Below are positions 21,089 through 31,227 of a stretch of 64,000 nucleotides of DNA, in pieces. The position numbers and the translations under genes are program-made. The DNA comes from Trichomonas tenax (lineage: Eukaryota; Parabasalia; Trichomonadida; Trichomonadidae): positions 1 to 64,000 of the forward strand of contig JALKBU010000030.1 of the NCBI GenBank assembly GCA_023091735.1, read 5' to 3'. Numbering within the stretch: position 1 is the stretch's first letter; the number at the start of each line of letters is the position of its first letter. The notes under the pieces are model-generated. The model saw only the letters and a program-made list of their open reading frames with translations, was not told where the DNA came from and searched no databases.

Positions 21089-22648
21089 ATGACCGAGAAC
21101 AAGGAAGAATACGATTATTACTCAGATTATTTGAGCGACGACGCGAAAGAGAAAAAAGACGAGGAAAAGAAGGAGGCAAATGAAGAGAAAAAGGAAGAAA
21201 AACAAAAGTCTTCATCATCTTCATCTTCGTCTTCGAGCCCTCGAAAAACCGAAAACAAAGAACAAAATGACGATAAAAATCAACCCGAAGAAGCTCCGAA
21301 GCAAGAAGAGCGGAAAAATGAAAATATTCCAATAGAAACTAAAGATATTGAGATAAAACCATCAGAAAATCCACCAGAAGCAGAAAATAAACAAGAAATC
21401 ACTCTTCAGCCTCTCGCTCCAATTATTCAAGAAAAATTACTTGGAGAGTCAGAAGCAAACGATAAAACAGACAAAGCGACTGAAATAAAGCAGGATACGC
21501 AGAATGATAACAAGACAGAGCAAGAAAATGCGAATAACGAATTACCAAAAGAAGAAAAACCGCAGGAAACACACGAAGAATCAAAAGATGTTGTAACTGA
21601 AAATCAGAACTTAACCGATTCTAATTGCAAAATTCCACCACATTTACAAAAAATTGTTTATCACAGCGAAAACAGCTTAACATACAAAGCATTGAACGGT
21701 GAAACATTACCACCACTCACGGAAGGAATGTACACATCGATTGCACACGATTTAAGAAAATATATTGATATTTGTTCTGAAAAAGGCTTAATTTCTGAAG
21801 CTTTTTATGTTCAGTTTATCCATGACAGCATTAAGAACGATAAAACAGCGCAGAAAGTCCAAAATAACAAAGAATTGCACTCATTGGAGCAAAAAATTAA
21901 ACAAACGAATGACGAAATCGAAGAAAGGAATAAATTCTGGAACACAGAGCAAGAAAAGTTAGACAGAGAGCTGCAGATGTCTCTTCAGGAGCTTGAGATG
22001 CAGAAAGACAAAGCTTTCACGGATTTAGACAACGAATGGAAATCTCCACAAAAGATGCAATTATACAGTAAACCATCATCTGCACTTTTGAATATGCGAG
22101 ATATTGTTAAGCGAATGATTCGCGCAAAGAAGTTCGAAGACGTGCAGGCATTGGGTAAAATGATCGAAGTAAAGGAGCACGAAGAAGCAATGGAAGCACA
22201 GAAGCGAATGGACAGCGATTATAGAGCCGCTGATCAACGTTTAGTTGAAAAATTCGAGCACGAAGAAAAAGTCATCAGAGCTAATTATGAGAAGAGGAAA
22301 TATAACATACAGAGGCTGAAGGAGAAGAACTTCAGGCCTATAAACCAACGTTTAGAAAACTTAACAAAACAAAAGGATCAAATCATGAATCAACAGAAAA
22401 AAGTTATTATACAAGAAAAAGTAACAAAAAAGAATCGTGGAAAGATCACTGCTCGCGATCCATCTAATTCTTCCCGTATGCAGCAAGAATCTGTTCCTTT
22501 GCCTTCACTTATCAAGAGTCCAAAGCTGACATTGCAAGGAGTTACTCCAATTAGACGCGAAAAGTCATCGCATTCATCTGCAGCATTCGTTCGACCTAAA
22601 AGTGGAGTCAATTCGCCAAGATTAGCAGAGTCAAGACTATCGAAGTGA
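21089..22648 (+). CDS. Acidic coiled-coil protein
   Basis: A 519-residue protein. Residues 1-175 are low-complexity Glu/Lys/Ser-rich (including a run of 10 Ser) and probably disordered. About residues 182-265 form a short globular module (IPPHLQKIVYHSENSL to FYVQFIHDSI). About 270-460 is a long charged coiled coil containing an R...A.KFED motif (VKRMIRAKKFEDVQAL). The tail is basic, Ser/Pro-rich and disordered. No catalytic or membrane features. Long coiled-coil proteins are common trichomonad cytoskeletal or scaffold components, but I do not recognise a named orthologue. The frame is open four codons further upstream from a TTG; the first ATG at 21089 is chosen. The 44-codon ORF at 46222 has a similar charged helical style. 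Confidence 0.75.
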   Translation: MTENKEEYDYYSDYLSDDAKEKKDEEKKEANEEKKEEKQKSSSSSSSSSSPRKTENKEQNDDKNQPEEAPKQEERKNENIPIETKDIEIKPSENPPEAENKQEITLQPLAPIIQEKLLGESEANDKTDKATEIKQDTQNDNKTEQENANNELPKEEKPQETHEESKDVVTENQNLTDSNCKIPPHLQKIVYHSENSLTYKALNGETLPPLTEGMYTSIAHDLRKYIDICSEKGLISEAFYVQFIHDSIKNDKTAQKVQNNKELHSLEQKIKQTNDEIEERNKFWNTEQEKLDRELQMSLQELEMQKDKAFTDLDNEWKSPQKMQLYSKPSSALLNMRDIVKRMIRAKKFEDVQALGKMIEVKEHEEAMEAQKRMDSDYRAADQRLVEKFEHEEKVIRANYEKRKYNIQRLKEKNFRPINQRLENLTKQKDQIMNQQKKVIIQEKVTKKNRGKITARDPSNSSRMQQESVPLPSLIKSPKLTLQGVTPIRREKSSHSSAAFVRPKSGVNSPRLAESRLSK

Positions 22649-22881
22649 ATATGTTTGAATTTATTTGTATTTATAAAATATTATTATCGAATTATTTCTA
22701 TCATCGATAATAAAAATTTTCGCAATTAATTTAATGAAAAATGATATTCATTAAAATTGCTTTCTTGATATTTGACAGCATTTCTAAGCTGTACGACATT
22801 GGAGAAATATAGTGATTTTGTTTCTTTCAATACTGTAATTGATGTCTGCAATAGTTTTCGATAATTTTTGATGATTTGTTT

Positions 22882-23778
22882 TTATGGGAAAATTTTTCTT
22901 GTTGCTTCATTAAGTTCAGTTACGATATCATCATAGGTGTAGATAAAATTATATTTGTTTGATTTAGATTGAACTTGTGTATATTCATCCCATTTGATAA
23001 AGACAACTTTGTCTTTGCTGTCATCGAAAAAGCAATTTTCTATTTCCAATGAAGTATCATCTCCAAGCAAAGTGATACTTGCACCAACAGTTTGGTTATT
23101 AGTGTTATCTATAAAGTAAGAGTTATCAATAATTCCTACAAAGTTATTAATGAGTGTAGTAAATGCTGCAGCATATTTGTTTGAAGAGTTATTCAAGAAT
23201 TTGCAATGCGTTAAATATCGATTTGAAGGAACAAGCGAAAAGTCTGCATAGCAACCAACAGTTTCTGCATGTGAATGATGGAATATGATATCACTGATTT
23301 TGCCCGACGATTGGTCCATTATAATGCATCCACACCAATCTTTCGCGTAATTATCTGTAAAATTTGTATTGCTTATATTCGCAGTATTTATTGGTGTTAA
23401 TATGTTGGCTGAAAAAACTGCAATTTTTTCTGCAGAGTTTTCAGAAAATATACAGTTATTGATAGAGATATCAGTGCAAATAATAAAGCTCCCAACAGAG
23501 CATTTTTTGGCATAATTATGATAAAACTGACAATCATCGATTTGAACAGAAAGATTGTATAATAAAAGGCATGCAGCATGCTCTGTTGTTCTTATATTAT
23601 CTAAAAATGAACATGATTTAATATAAAATTCGCCATCAATCGCTAAAAGAAAATCATTGACGTTATAAATATTCTCAACCTTATATATTCGATCCCCATA
23701 TGGCCAAATTGGCCTCGTTGTGTCACGAAGAGCCCTTAAATAAGTTAAAAACTTGTTTATGAGAAAAAATAAAAAGTG
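22882..23778 (-). pseudogene. Beta-helix protein frame lacking an ATG
   Basis: A minus-strand frame is open for 298 codons from just after a TGA at 23779-23781 to the stop at 22882, but the first ATG comes only at 23319, half way through. The whole frame has right-handed beta-helix character: SINNCIFSENSAEKIAVF, ANISNTNFTDNYAKDW, THCKFLNNSSN and DNSYFIDNTNN mark successive turns. A short hydrophobic start precedes a YGDRIYKVENIYNVNDFL region. Either the start codon and signal peptide were lost, or a non-AUG start or upstream exon is used. It sits directly beside MON1 (same strand, ends 45 bases downstream of it) and between other members of the family, so 5' decay is the simplest explanation. 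Confidence 0.6.
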
Positions 23779-23822
23779 TCATTATAAGGTTATTTTCTAA
23801 AAAAAGCAAAACAAAGTGATAT

Positions 23823-25100
23823 TTATTTCTCATCCCAAATGAGTGGTTCTAAATCAAACAATACAGCTCTATTAGTTTCGATATAATTTTCTAATTGATT
23901 TAATATCTTTTCTGCTTCTTTGCATGCAATACCAACGGGCATTGCAATGATAATGAGGTCTCCTGGAAGATTCTTTCCGATAATTGTTAATTGTTCATTG
24001 ACGGAGAAGAAAATTCCATTTATAGGCGTCTTTTCAAGCATATCTTTGACCCATGCGTATGCTCTGTAAATAATTCTCGACAATTTGGTGTCTGGAATAT
24101 AAGGCGAATAACATTGATTAAGTTTCTTGTTAACAGCAATCCAATGGTAGATAGAATAAGCACTCTTAGGCTTAAACATACCAACACCGTCGGTTTTATC
24201 CTTCAGTCCTTCTGTCATCATTATTTTTTGGCAATTATCTGCGATCTTTGTGACAATTGGCGATGACTCGATCTGGTCGGTAATGAGAATGAGCTTAAAA
24301 CCGAACAATTTGAAGTCGACAGTGAGGATATGAAGCATTTCATTATGGCTTGGAAGCCACATTGGACATAGAGAGTCGAGAACATCAACCATGACATTGG
24401 AGTTGTTCGAGAGAATGAATAAATCATCTGTTGTCAGTCCAAAGTTTTTGTTTGTAATCTTGAATAATAATTCTCCTTTGCAGAAAATGACAGCTGCGTA
24501 GATAGCAGGATTCCTATTCTCGTAGATAATGCGCTTGAATTCATTACGCTTCGTCGTTACAGCTGACATTGGAACGCATTCGTGAAAGATAAAAGAATGA
24601 GATTGATCCATTGTCTCGAGAGCGGCCGTGAAAAGTGCCTCAGAGCTTGAGGTCTGTCTTTTGATGTCAAAGTTCGGTCTCCTTCTAAGTTGCTCAGCGA
24701 TCATTGGTGTCAATAATGAGAAAATTTGCATTTCGAGGTATTGAAGCTCTTTCTGAATGAGAGAGATCGGTAGTTTGACAGAGGAAACGCAAACGTATAT
24801 GAAAGGAGATGGCAAATAGAAAACAAAAAGCTTTTCGCCTGACACGACATATTGCAATTTTTGGTTTCCATCTCTCACTAATTGGCCTGTGAACGTAACA
24901 ATGGTACAGAGAAGTGGAGTAACGTTGATTTCATCACCGTATCTGACATAAACTGGACGCGCTGAATCTGTAATAATGAAAAAGTGCCTTTCATGGCTTG
25001 TCCAAGCGATATCTCTCGGGCTTTCGTTAGGTTTGCGCATTTCTTTTAAATCATTCGATGTTGGAAAGACTCTGTTATTGACAGTCGTTTCCAACAACAT
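23823..25100 (-). CDS. MON1: Vacuolar fusion protein MON1 (SAND family)
   Basis: A 425-residue protein with the MON1/SAND layout of three longin-type domains. The first opens with the family signature RHFFIITDSARPVYVRYGDE, corresponding to the KH.FILS.AGKPIYSRYG block of MON1. Further matches are KLFVFYLPSPFIYVCVSS with the following L..EL.YLEMQIFSLLT helix, and NFDIKR. MON1 with CCZ1 is the guanine-nucleotide exchange factor that activates Rab7 and drives early-to-late endosome maturation. No CCZ1 is in the window. The start at 25100 gives a short N-terminus compared with animal MON1, but the core is complete. TGCCATGTAAA-type motifs at 25123-25165 lie directly upstream, and VPS25 at 33 kb works in the same endosomal pathway. 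Confidence 0.85.
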   Translation of the reverse strand: MLLETTVNNRVFPTSNDLKEMRKPNESPRDIAWTSHERHFFIITDSARPVYVRYGDEINVTPLLCTIVTFTGQLVRDGNQKLQYVVSGEKLFVFYLPSPFIYVCVSSVKLPISLIQKELQYLEMQIFSLLTPMIAEQLRRRPNFDIKRQTSSSEALFTAALETMDQSHSFIFHECVPMSAVTTKRNEFKRIIYENRNPAIYAAVIFCKGELLFKITNKNFGLTTDDLFILSNNSNVMVDVLDSLCPMWLPSHNEMLHILTVDFKLFGFKLILITDQIESSPIVTKIADNCQKIMMTEGLKDKTDGVGMFKPKSAYSIYHWIAVNKKLNQCYSPYIPDTKLSRIIYRAYAWVKDMLEKTPINGIFFSVNEQLTIIGKNLPGDLIIIAMPVGIACKEAEKILNQLENYIETNRAVLFDLEPLIWDEK

Positions 25101-25479
25101 TTTTTTACTTTGGCACTTTTAATGCCATGTAAATATTTACTTGTCAAATTCATATTTACATGTCTAATTTCATAAATCATCATTTCTTTGTTTATATAGG
25201 AAACATTCAAGCCTTTCACTAATATAGTTACACTTTATACACATATCTTTCCATTATATTTGATCAATGATAAAAAATAATGATGCTCCTATTTTGAATG
25301 AATATTTTAGAATCAAAACCTGTTTAAATATGTTATAAATTATATCAATTATATAACATGCTGTAATGGATTGTATGATGCTATAGATTTAGCTTGATTC
25401 TTTTTATTAAAGTAAAAAAATAATGATTAATGATGTGGAGGAAATTCAACTTTTTAAGGTTAATTGACGATTATTAAAA
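25101..25479. other. Divergent intergenic, MON1 to beta-helix gene
   Basis: Promoter region of two divergent genes. The first 65 bases hold the motif cluster of MON1; the rest is AT-rich with nothing else seen. Confidence 0.5.
25123..25165. promoter_or_regulatory. Three TTTACATGTCA-type motifs upstream of MON1
   Basis: TGCCATGTAAA (25123-25133), TTTACTTGTCA (25136-25146) and TTTACATGTCT (25155-25165), the last two 19 bases apart, within 65 bases of the MON1 ATG. Confidence 0.5.
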
Positions 25480-26910
25480 ATGATTTTTGTTTATTTTCTT
25501 TTCGTGCGATATTTTGTCAGGTTTCATTCATTGAAGAATGAAATCTGCCATCCATTGGCACCTTGTTCATATGCAGCTGCTGAAAAATTATTGAAAAAAG
25601 GCGACGAAATTTTTATAAAAGACAGATATCTATCGAGTAAGAGCCAATTGGAAAGTTTTCGCAACTTTATAGAGAAAATATCTAAAATTGGTGTGAAAGT
25701 TTTTAGCAATGGAACAGTTATTAACGGAATAACAGCTCCATTTTTGAAATCTTTCATTTCAATAGCCAATTCACCCGATTTTGCCTTCAGTGGATTCCAT
25801 TTTGTTAATTTTAATTTACCAATTTTTAATATTTCGAATGTTGAATCATTTTATTTCACAAATATTTCGATTATTTCATGCAAAATATCATCCTTTGATT
25901 CATTTATTACAGCAAAAAACGTTTCAATTCTCTTTAGCAATCTAAATGTTCAACAAACATCAACAAATCATTCGAGGTTATTTAATTTCTTTGATTCTAA
26001 AGTATTATTCGATCAAACATATATGATTCAGAACTTTGCATTCCATACAAATGATGTTCCGTTCATTTCGTGCACAAATTCCAAATTTATTATTCGAAAT
26101 TCGAACTTTATACGCTGCATGACACAGTTTTCATCATTTATTTCTTCACAAGAAAATAGTGTAGTTAAAATTATGAATTCGAAATTTGATGAATCTCGTC
26201 ATTTGGGGCTTATTAAAACAATTTCAGGAAAATCCTCAAACTCAATCGAAAACAGCGAATTCATCAAGTTCTATGATGCAATTATCATTTCTGAAGATAA
26301 CTTAGCTGAAACTTCAATTACGAATTCTAAATTCAATGATAATTTCGGTCACAATTTGAATAACTTCATAATTAATGATGGAAAAGTTTCCATTACAAAT
26401 TCCTCATTTGTTGATAACAGTGGTATGCCTATATTCCATATTTCAGGTCAAAAATCTTTTTTATCAGTTTATGATTCAGAATTCACACGTAATAAACTTA
26501 CTAATCATTTACTGTCATGTGAATCGCACGCTGCATTTACATTTAAATCATTAAATGTCGAGAATAACTTCTTTGGAAATTATTCTGTAAACTCATCAAA
26601 TTGCAATGGTGTTATTGACAACACGACATTTACTAATAACAGAGGAACAGTGTTATATGCAGAAAAAGGAAACATTGAATTCACAAATAATAAGATCTAT
26701 TCTTTCGATAACCATGATCAAATTTTACACCCAATTCATCAGGAGTGTGATACCTTCAATGCCAAAGGTACGGAAATCAAAATGATTGAGAACACAAGAA
26801 ATCCACTTCCAAATCTTATGAACTCAGTAGAAAAGAGCATGTATCCAGTTGCAACTCCATATCCATTACCAACAGATAAGAGAATGATACTCTTGAATCA
26901 AATATTGTAA
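25480..26910 (+). CDS. Secreted right-handed beta-helix (Pmp-like) protein
   Basis: An intact 476-residue protein. The hydrophobic N-terminus MIFVYFLFVRYFV suggests a signal peptide or anchor. The rest is a run of short Asn/Ser/Phe-rich turns of about 22-26 residues: IIRNSNFIRCMTQFSSFI, ENSEFIKFYDAIII, ITNSKFNDNFGH, ITNSSFVDNSGMPIF, VIDNTTFTNNRGTVLYAEKG. This is the ladder of a right-handed parallel beta-helix as in polymorphic outer-membrane-like proteins and other trichomonad surface proteins. No C-terminal membrane span is seen; the end (YPVATPYPLPTDKRM) is Pro-rich. Likely secreted or loosely surface-attached, role unknown. It is the only unbroken member of the family in this window and differs from the 39-44 kb cluster in having a hydrophobic leader and lacking the Thr-Pro tail. 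Confidence 0.7.
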   Translation: MIFVYFLFVRYFVRFHSLKNEICHPLAPCSYAAAEKLLKKGDEIFIKDRYLSSKSQLESFRNFIEKISKIGVKVFSNGTVINGITAPFLKSFISIANSPDFAFSGFHFVNFNLPIFNISNVESFYFTNISIISCKISSFDSFITAKNVSILFSNLNVQQTSTNHSRLFNFFDSKVLFDQTYMIQNFAFHTNDVPFISCTNSKFIIRNSNFIRCMTQFSSFISSQENSVVKIMNSKFDESRHLGLIKTISGKSSNSIENSEFIKFYDAIIISEDNLAETSITNSKFNDNFGHNLNNFIINDGKVSITNSSFVDNSGMPIFHISGQKSFLSVYDSEFTRNKLTNHLLSCESHAAFTFKSLNVENNFFGNYSVNSSNCNGVIDNTTFTNNRGTVLYAEKGNIEFTNNKIYSFDNHDQILHPIHQECDTFNAKGTEIKMIENTRNPLPNLMNSVEKSMYPVATPYPLPTDKRMILLNQIL

Positions 26911-27219
26911 TTTTTTTTGCTTATGAAGCTGTTAGCATCCAAATCTTGTATAACTTCAAACCGAAACTGTTATGAAAACTATATTAATAAAGTATTGTTT
27001 TGTATATCACCTTGAGTTCAATTTATTTATTAACATATCTTAAAATAACGCCAGGGTTAATAAATACATACATGATATTTTATTAAAGATAATGGTATAA
27101 ATACAAACAAACAAATAAATATTCTTATGACACAAACATGACTTTCTGAGCTTCTGTACGTTGACATTATAGACAACACTCTTCAGCTGTATCTGTGACC
27201 TGGTCTGAATGCTAAGCTT
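26911..27219. other. Intergenic at the edge of the Maverick-like remnants
   Basis: Downstream of the beta-helix gene. The minus strand of about 27120-27219 may be a decayed continuation of the next fragment (open but stop-interrupted frames); no gene supported. Confidence 0.4.
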
Positions 27220-27429
27220 TCATTGCAAAACTGATATTGACTGTTTCGGCTCAAATGTTTCATATTCAACATCCTCAACTTTCATGGATAACTTCGGTTC
27301 TAAAACATGAGGGATAAAATTACCAGCATGAGTGATTTGAAGGGTTATGTCGTGATACATATTTCGTAGCTGGCCATGGAATACTTCAGTATATGAAGAC
27401 CGGAAGCCCACAAGGTTCACAAGCCCCAT
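27220..27429 (-). pseudogene. Unidentified fragment, possible mobile-element gene
   Basis: 69 codons with ordinary coding-like composition (SSYTEVFHGQLRNMYHDITL ... VEDVEYETFEPKQ). I do not recognise the domain. It lies opposite the 27501-27746 frame and close to fragments that look like Maverick genes, so it is tentatively part of the same decayed element. Confidence 0.3.
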
Positions 27430-27500
27430 AAATAATATAGATAATTTTATTTTTGGGTAAATATTTTAGATAATATAGAATTTTATTTTTATATAAATGT

Positions 27501-27746
27501 ATGAGGAAATTAATTATCAAGAACCTACCAAAACATATTTATGGGCAAATACTTTGGAAGGAAAATTTACCACCGGAATTTACAGCGAGTAAAAATCGTA
27601 AATATATAATTGTGGAAGATATTAAAGTTAATATTGATAACACATGGGTTTCTGATGCTGATACCCATGCTGATTTTGTTGAACGTGACCAATATTTTGA
27701 TTATGTAATGGTCCCGATACAAGACATTTGGCAAAATATGAGATAA
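27501..27746 (+). pseudogene. Unidentified fragment, possible mobile-element gene
   Basis: 81 codons: KLIIKNLPKHIYGQILWKEN, then a charged beta-rich stretch ending PIQDIWQNMR. No hit I can name. The opposite strand to its neighbours suggests either a Maverick minor gene or an inversion within the remnant. Confidence 0.3.
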
Positions 27747-28298
27747 CTAGACCATTAAGAAAATTCAGAACGTAGTTTACAAATGTTAAAGGAGAAACTT
27801 TTGGTAAATATTATAAATTTTTGGGCAGATCTACAGGATATCAGCAAAATGAATGTGTATCAAAATTTTTCTTGCTTGAATATAGTGACCAATAGCAAAG
27901 TGCAGATCAATTTAAGCATATGAATAGATAGGCCGAACAATTGTAAATCGGAATCTATGGAGCAAAATAAAAATTAAGGCTGTGTAACTTGAATAACTCT
28001 ATAAAAGCGAAACTGAATTTTTTGTGAAATTTCAAAAAAAGTGAAAACACTTTCATCATTTGTCATGATGTCATATTGTGTTCACAATCAACTACAATCT
28101 AAATAATGTTAATATCCAATAAGTATATATCTTATTTATATATATTATATCGTTGTTTTCCTTCATAATATCTGTATCAGATCAAAATAAAAAATCACTT
28201 CATATTTTTCAAATTTGTAATTGAAATGCTGTTATCACATAATTTGGTTGTTACTTTTTGATTCATTTATGTAAGAATAAAAAATAAGTTAATTTTTT
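27747..28298. other. Non-coding spacer within the remnant region
   Basis: AT-rich; short broken frames just after 27746 may be decayed coding sequence. Nothing else. Confidence 0.4.
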
Positions 28299-28493
28299 TT
28301 AAATTCCAAATAATGCATTAAAATAACATAAATTTTTATCATCCTGAATATGTCGAACACATCTCAATTTACTCAGAAACGCATAATCCGAAATATTAAA
28401 TTTAATTCCTGTTTTATTTAATTTGATTACTTTAAAAAGGAATGTATGAATAGCGATATAATGATGTGATGATGATTTATGAGTTGTTTCCAT
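28299..28493 (-). pseudogene. Truncated N-terminus, possibly Maverick DNA polymerase B
   Basis: 64 codons beginning four bases after the stop of the upstream Pro-rich gene. The segment CVRHIQDDKNLCYFNALF resembles the D..N.CFF.CLA..H block found near the N-terminus of Polinton/Maverick family-B DNA polymerases. A stop follows at once, so nearly all of the protein, including the polymerase motifs, is missing. The assignment rests on this one motif and on context. Confidence 0.35.
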
Positions 28494-28497
28494 CTTT

Positions 28498-29526
28498 TCA
28501 GAAATGAAAGAATAAATATAGTGTTCTCATATCTTTTGCATTTTTGATAACAAAAGGGATTGATCGCTCAATCTCATCCTCTTTTGGTGCTGTTCTTTCA
28601 TATGTGACATTATGTGAATCTTCAACAAAAAAATCACATTCACACAATATTTTATATGTCCCTAATGTTTCATTAGTGATTTGATCAAGTAGTTCAAAAA
28701 CCTTATCAATACCCGTCACTTTATTTAAATAATAATTAATATATAATTCATGGTCTTCTTTTTTAATTGTATTTATTCCATATGATACATGTTTCAATGC
28801 CGTCTTAAATTTTTCTTCGTCAATTGGCGGTGATAAGAGAATACATGGATATTCAGAATGGTTCAAAGAACCCGGACCTGAAAGGTCTTCAATAAATTGT
28901 AATTTATATTTCTTAATGAATTTTGTGCCTTCTACCGATAATGTTTCATCGAAATCACCGTCTAATAAATTTTGTGTTGATTCTTGAAAATGTGATTTAT
29001 AACGTTCTTCATGTGATTTTTGAGTTTCTGATTCTGAGACTGGGATATTCATTAGATCCTCTATCTCATTTTCAGTGTATTTTAACTCTTTAATTCTATT
29101 ATCTATTTCATCTCTTAACTTTTCCAATTGTTCAATTTCATTATTATAATATTCATCATCATGTGTACGTTCGTTATAAAATTCATCGGCGCTTTGCGGT
29201 AAGAATGAAGGTCCAGGTTCGGAGAGCCGTTCAGCATGGGGTGGTTCATCAGTTTTAGGGGGTTCGGGACGAAGTCTTTCAAGGCTTTCAAGCCTTTTTG
29301 GTTCAACAGGGGGTGACGCATCTATTTTAGGGGGTGAATATAAAAACCTCATTATTGATTTCTTATTTAATGGTCCATTATATTTAAAATCATTTCATAT
29401 TTCAGCAAGTCCTTTTATATTTTGTAAATATGATGGATATTCTCCCTCATCAAAATCAATCATTGTTTTTGATAATTCTTTACTTATGAATCCTAAAGAT
29501 CGTTGATCGAACGTTTTAATACTCAT
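28498..29526 (-). pseudogene. Maverick-like Pro-rich/coiled-coil gene with one nonsense codon
   Basis: The frame is open from ATG 29526 to the stop at 28498 (342 codons) except for one TGA at 29395-29397, codon 44. After the stop it continues for 284 codons from an ATG at 29352. Layout: N-terminal globular start (IKTFDQRSLGFISKEL), a Pro/Glu-rich linker (PPKIDASPPVEPKRLE), a coiled coil (about codons 108-140, EIEQLEKLRDEIDNRIKELK) and a C-terminal alpha/beta domain ending MRTLYLFFHF. I do not know the family. Gene-to-gene spacing of four bases to the next frame and the polymerase-like motif there suggest a compact element such as a Maverick. Base use is less AT-rich than the flanks. Confidence 0.45.
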
Positions 29527-31227
29527 TTATCAAAAATAAAAAAATAAAATTAAAAATTAACAGTAAGTTTTTAAATCGTAAGAATAAATGAGGTTAAGAA
29601 TTGAAATAAACAACCATACATAAACTTTGGAATTAAAAATTTAATGAACAAATTAAAATCATGCTTAGAGACTCAATGAACGCATGATTATTCGAATTTG
29701 TACCTTTCAAATCCTTCTATGTTGATATGTATTCTTATCAACAAAATTAGATTCGCTGATTTTTGAAATTACGAATTTTTCTTTATATTTTGATGTTTTG
29801 TGTTCTCTATTTTAGTTTTATTATGATGTATTAATAAAACAAGCAAAGTTTATGAGTGTAACACCGATTAATATAACCTTTTTCCTTTCCTTGAATAATT
29901 TTTTTCTTCCTTTTATTCCAAAAAAATTGGTGGGTTTTTCAAGCATGCATAAAGTGTTTCTGACACAAAAAACAGCCTTGGGAGTGCTACCTTTTTAATG
30001 CTACCTTTTTAAAACCACTTTTTTCACGATGAATATATTCATCCTAATACTTCATAGGAGTTTATTAAACCCAACATTCGAAATTTTCTAAAATTTTTAA
30101 ATAATGAATTCGCAAACCACATACATTATCAATACCATATTAATCACTAAATTCAATAAATTTCTAAAATTTTCATGTTAGGGTTTAATAAAAAATATAT
30201 AATGTGAAAAAATCACACTTTACAAAATAATTTTATCAAATACAGCAAATGTATGATCTAACAATCTAATTGGCGCGTTCAAATTTACAAACTTATGGAA
30301 ATGGAAAATGAAACAATTTAGACTGTCGGAAATATTGACTTAAAACCTTCAAAATGAAGTCAAAAGTGGCTTTGCAAATTTTGCCAAATAACCCCCAGTA
30401 TATACTACTATCAAGATATGTTTTGGTTCCCATTTTTCGCTTGCGATTATCAATGTGTTTTCTTCTATATTTGCATTAACTTCATGATGTACATGAATTT
30501 TATATGAACAATTGATATATAGCGAATATATTGAATTTGTTTCAATTGTGTGAATGTGACATTAATCATCGCCATTCACTTACTTGTTTTGGAAATTACC
30601 AAAATAGTTCATAGATGACGTAATAGCATCAAATGACAATAGAAGTGATTTTCAAATTTCAAATTTATTTAATTATCACGGATGACAATGATAAATATAG
30701 AAAATATATGCCACATAAGATACTCTAAACAGCTAAAGACTTCAAAACAATCTTTGATATTTTTGAAAAAATGTGATCAAGGCAATCATATGTAAATTAT
30801 TATGCAAAACTAAAATATTGCTTCCATAATGAATCATAATCATTCGTAAAATGTCTAAAATCAACTCTTTCAACTTTATTTTTTATTTTAATACGACCAG
30901 TGATGAACATTAATCCAATACACCTCATTCCCTGTTGCAAATATACATGCAAAGTGTCTGAATATGATTTTGAAATTAATTTTTTATAAAAAATATAATC
31001 CTTAAAGAGCTAAAATACTTATAGAAAAATACTATGTTTCTTTATGAAAGTTGTGACTTAACTAGAAAGACAGTAGATACACTTTATATCAATGCACGCA
31101 ACTTCTATAGTGTCATGTATAGAGCCTAGTGATGTTATTTTTGAAAGGATTTTGGGATATTGTTAACTTAAATTCTTCGAAATGAAGCAAAATTGAATCA
31201 CCCCTGTTGATTTTTTCCACACCCTAA
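29527..31227. other. 1.7-kb non-coding region
   Basis: AT-rich with no supportable frame. A small direct repeat GCTACCTTTTTAA occurs twice in tandem near 29989-30016. No terminal repeats of a Maverick were found here. Confidence 0.5.

Noticed and set aside
23397..23579. A separate 60-residue hydrophobic protein
   Set aside because: It is an out-of-frame shadow of the 298-codon beta-helix frame on the same strand.
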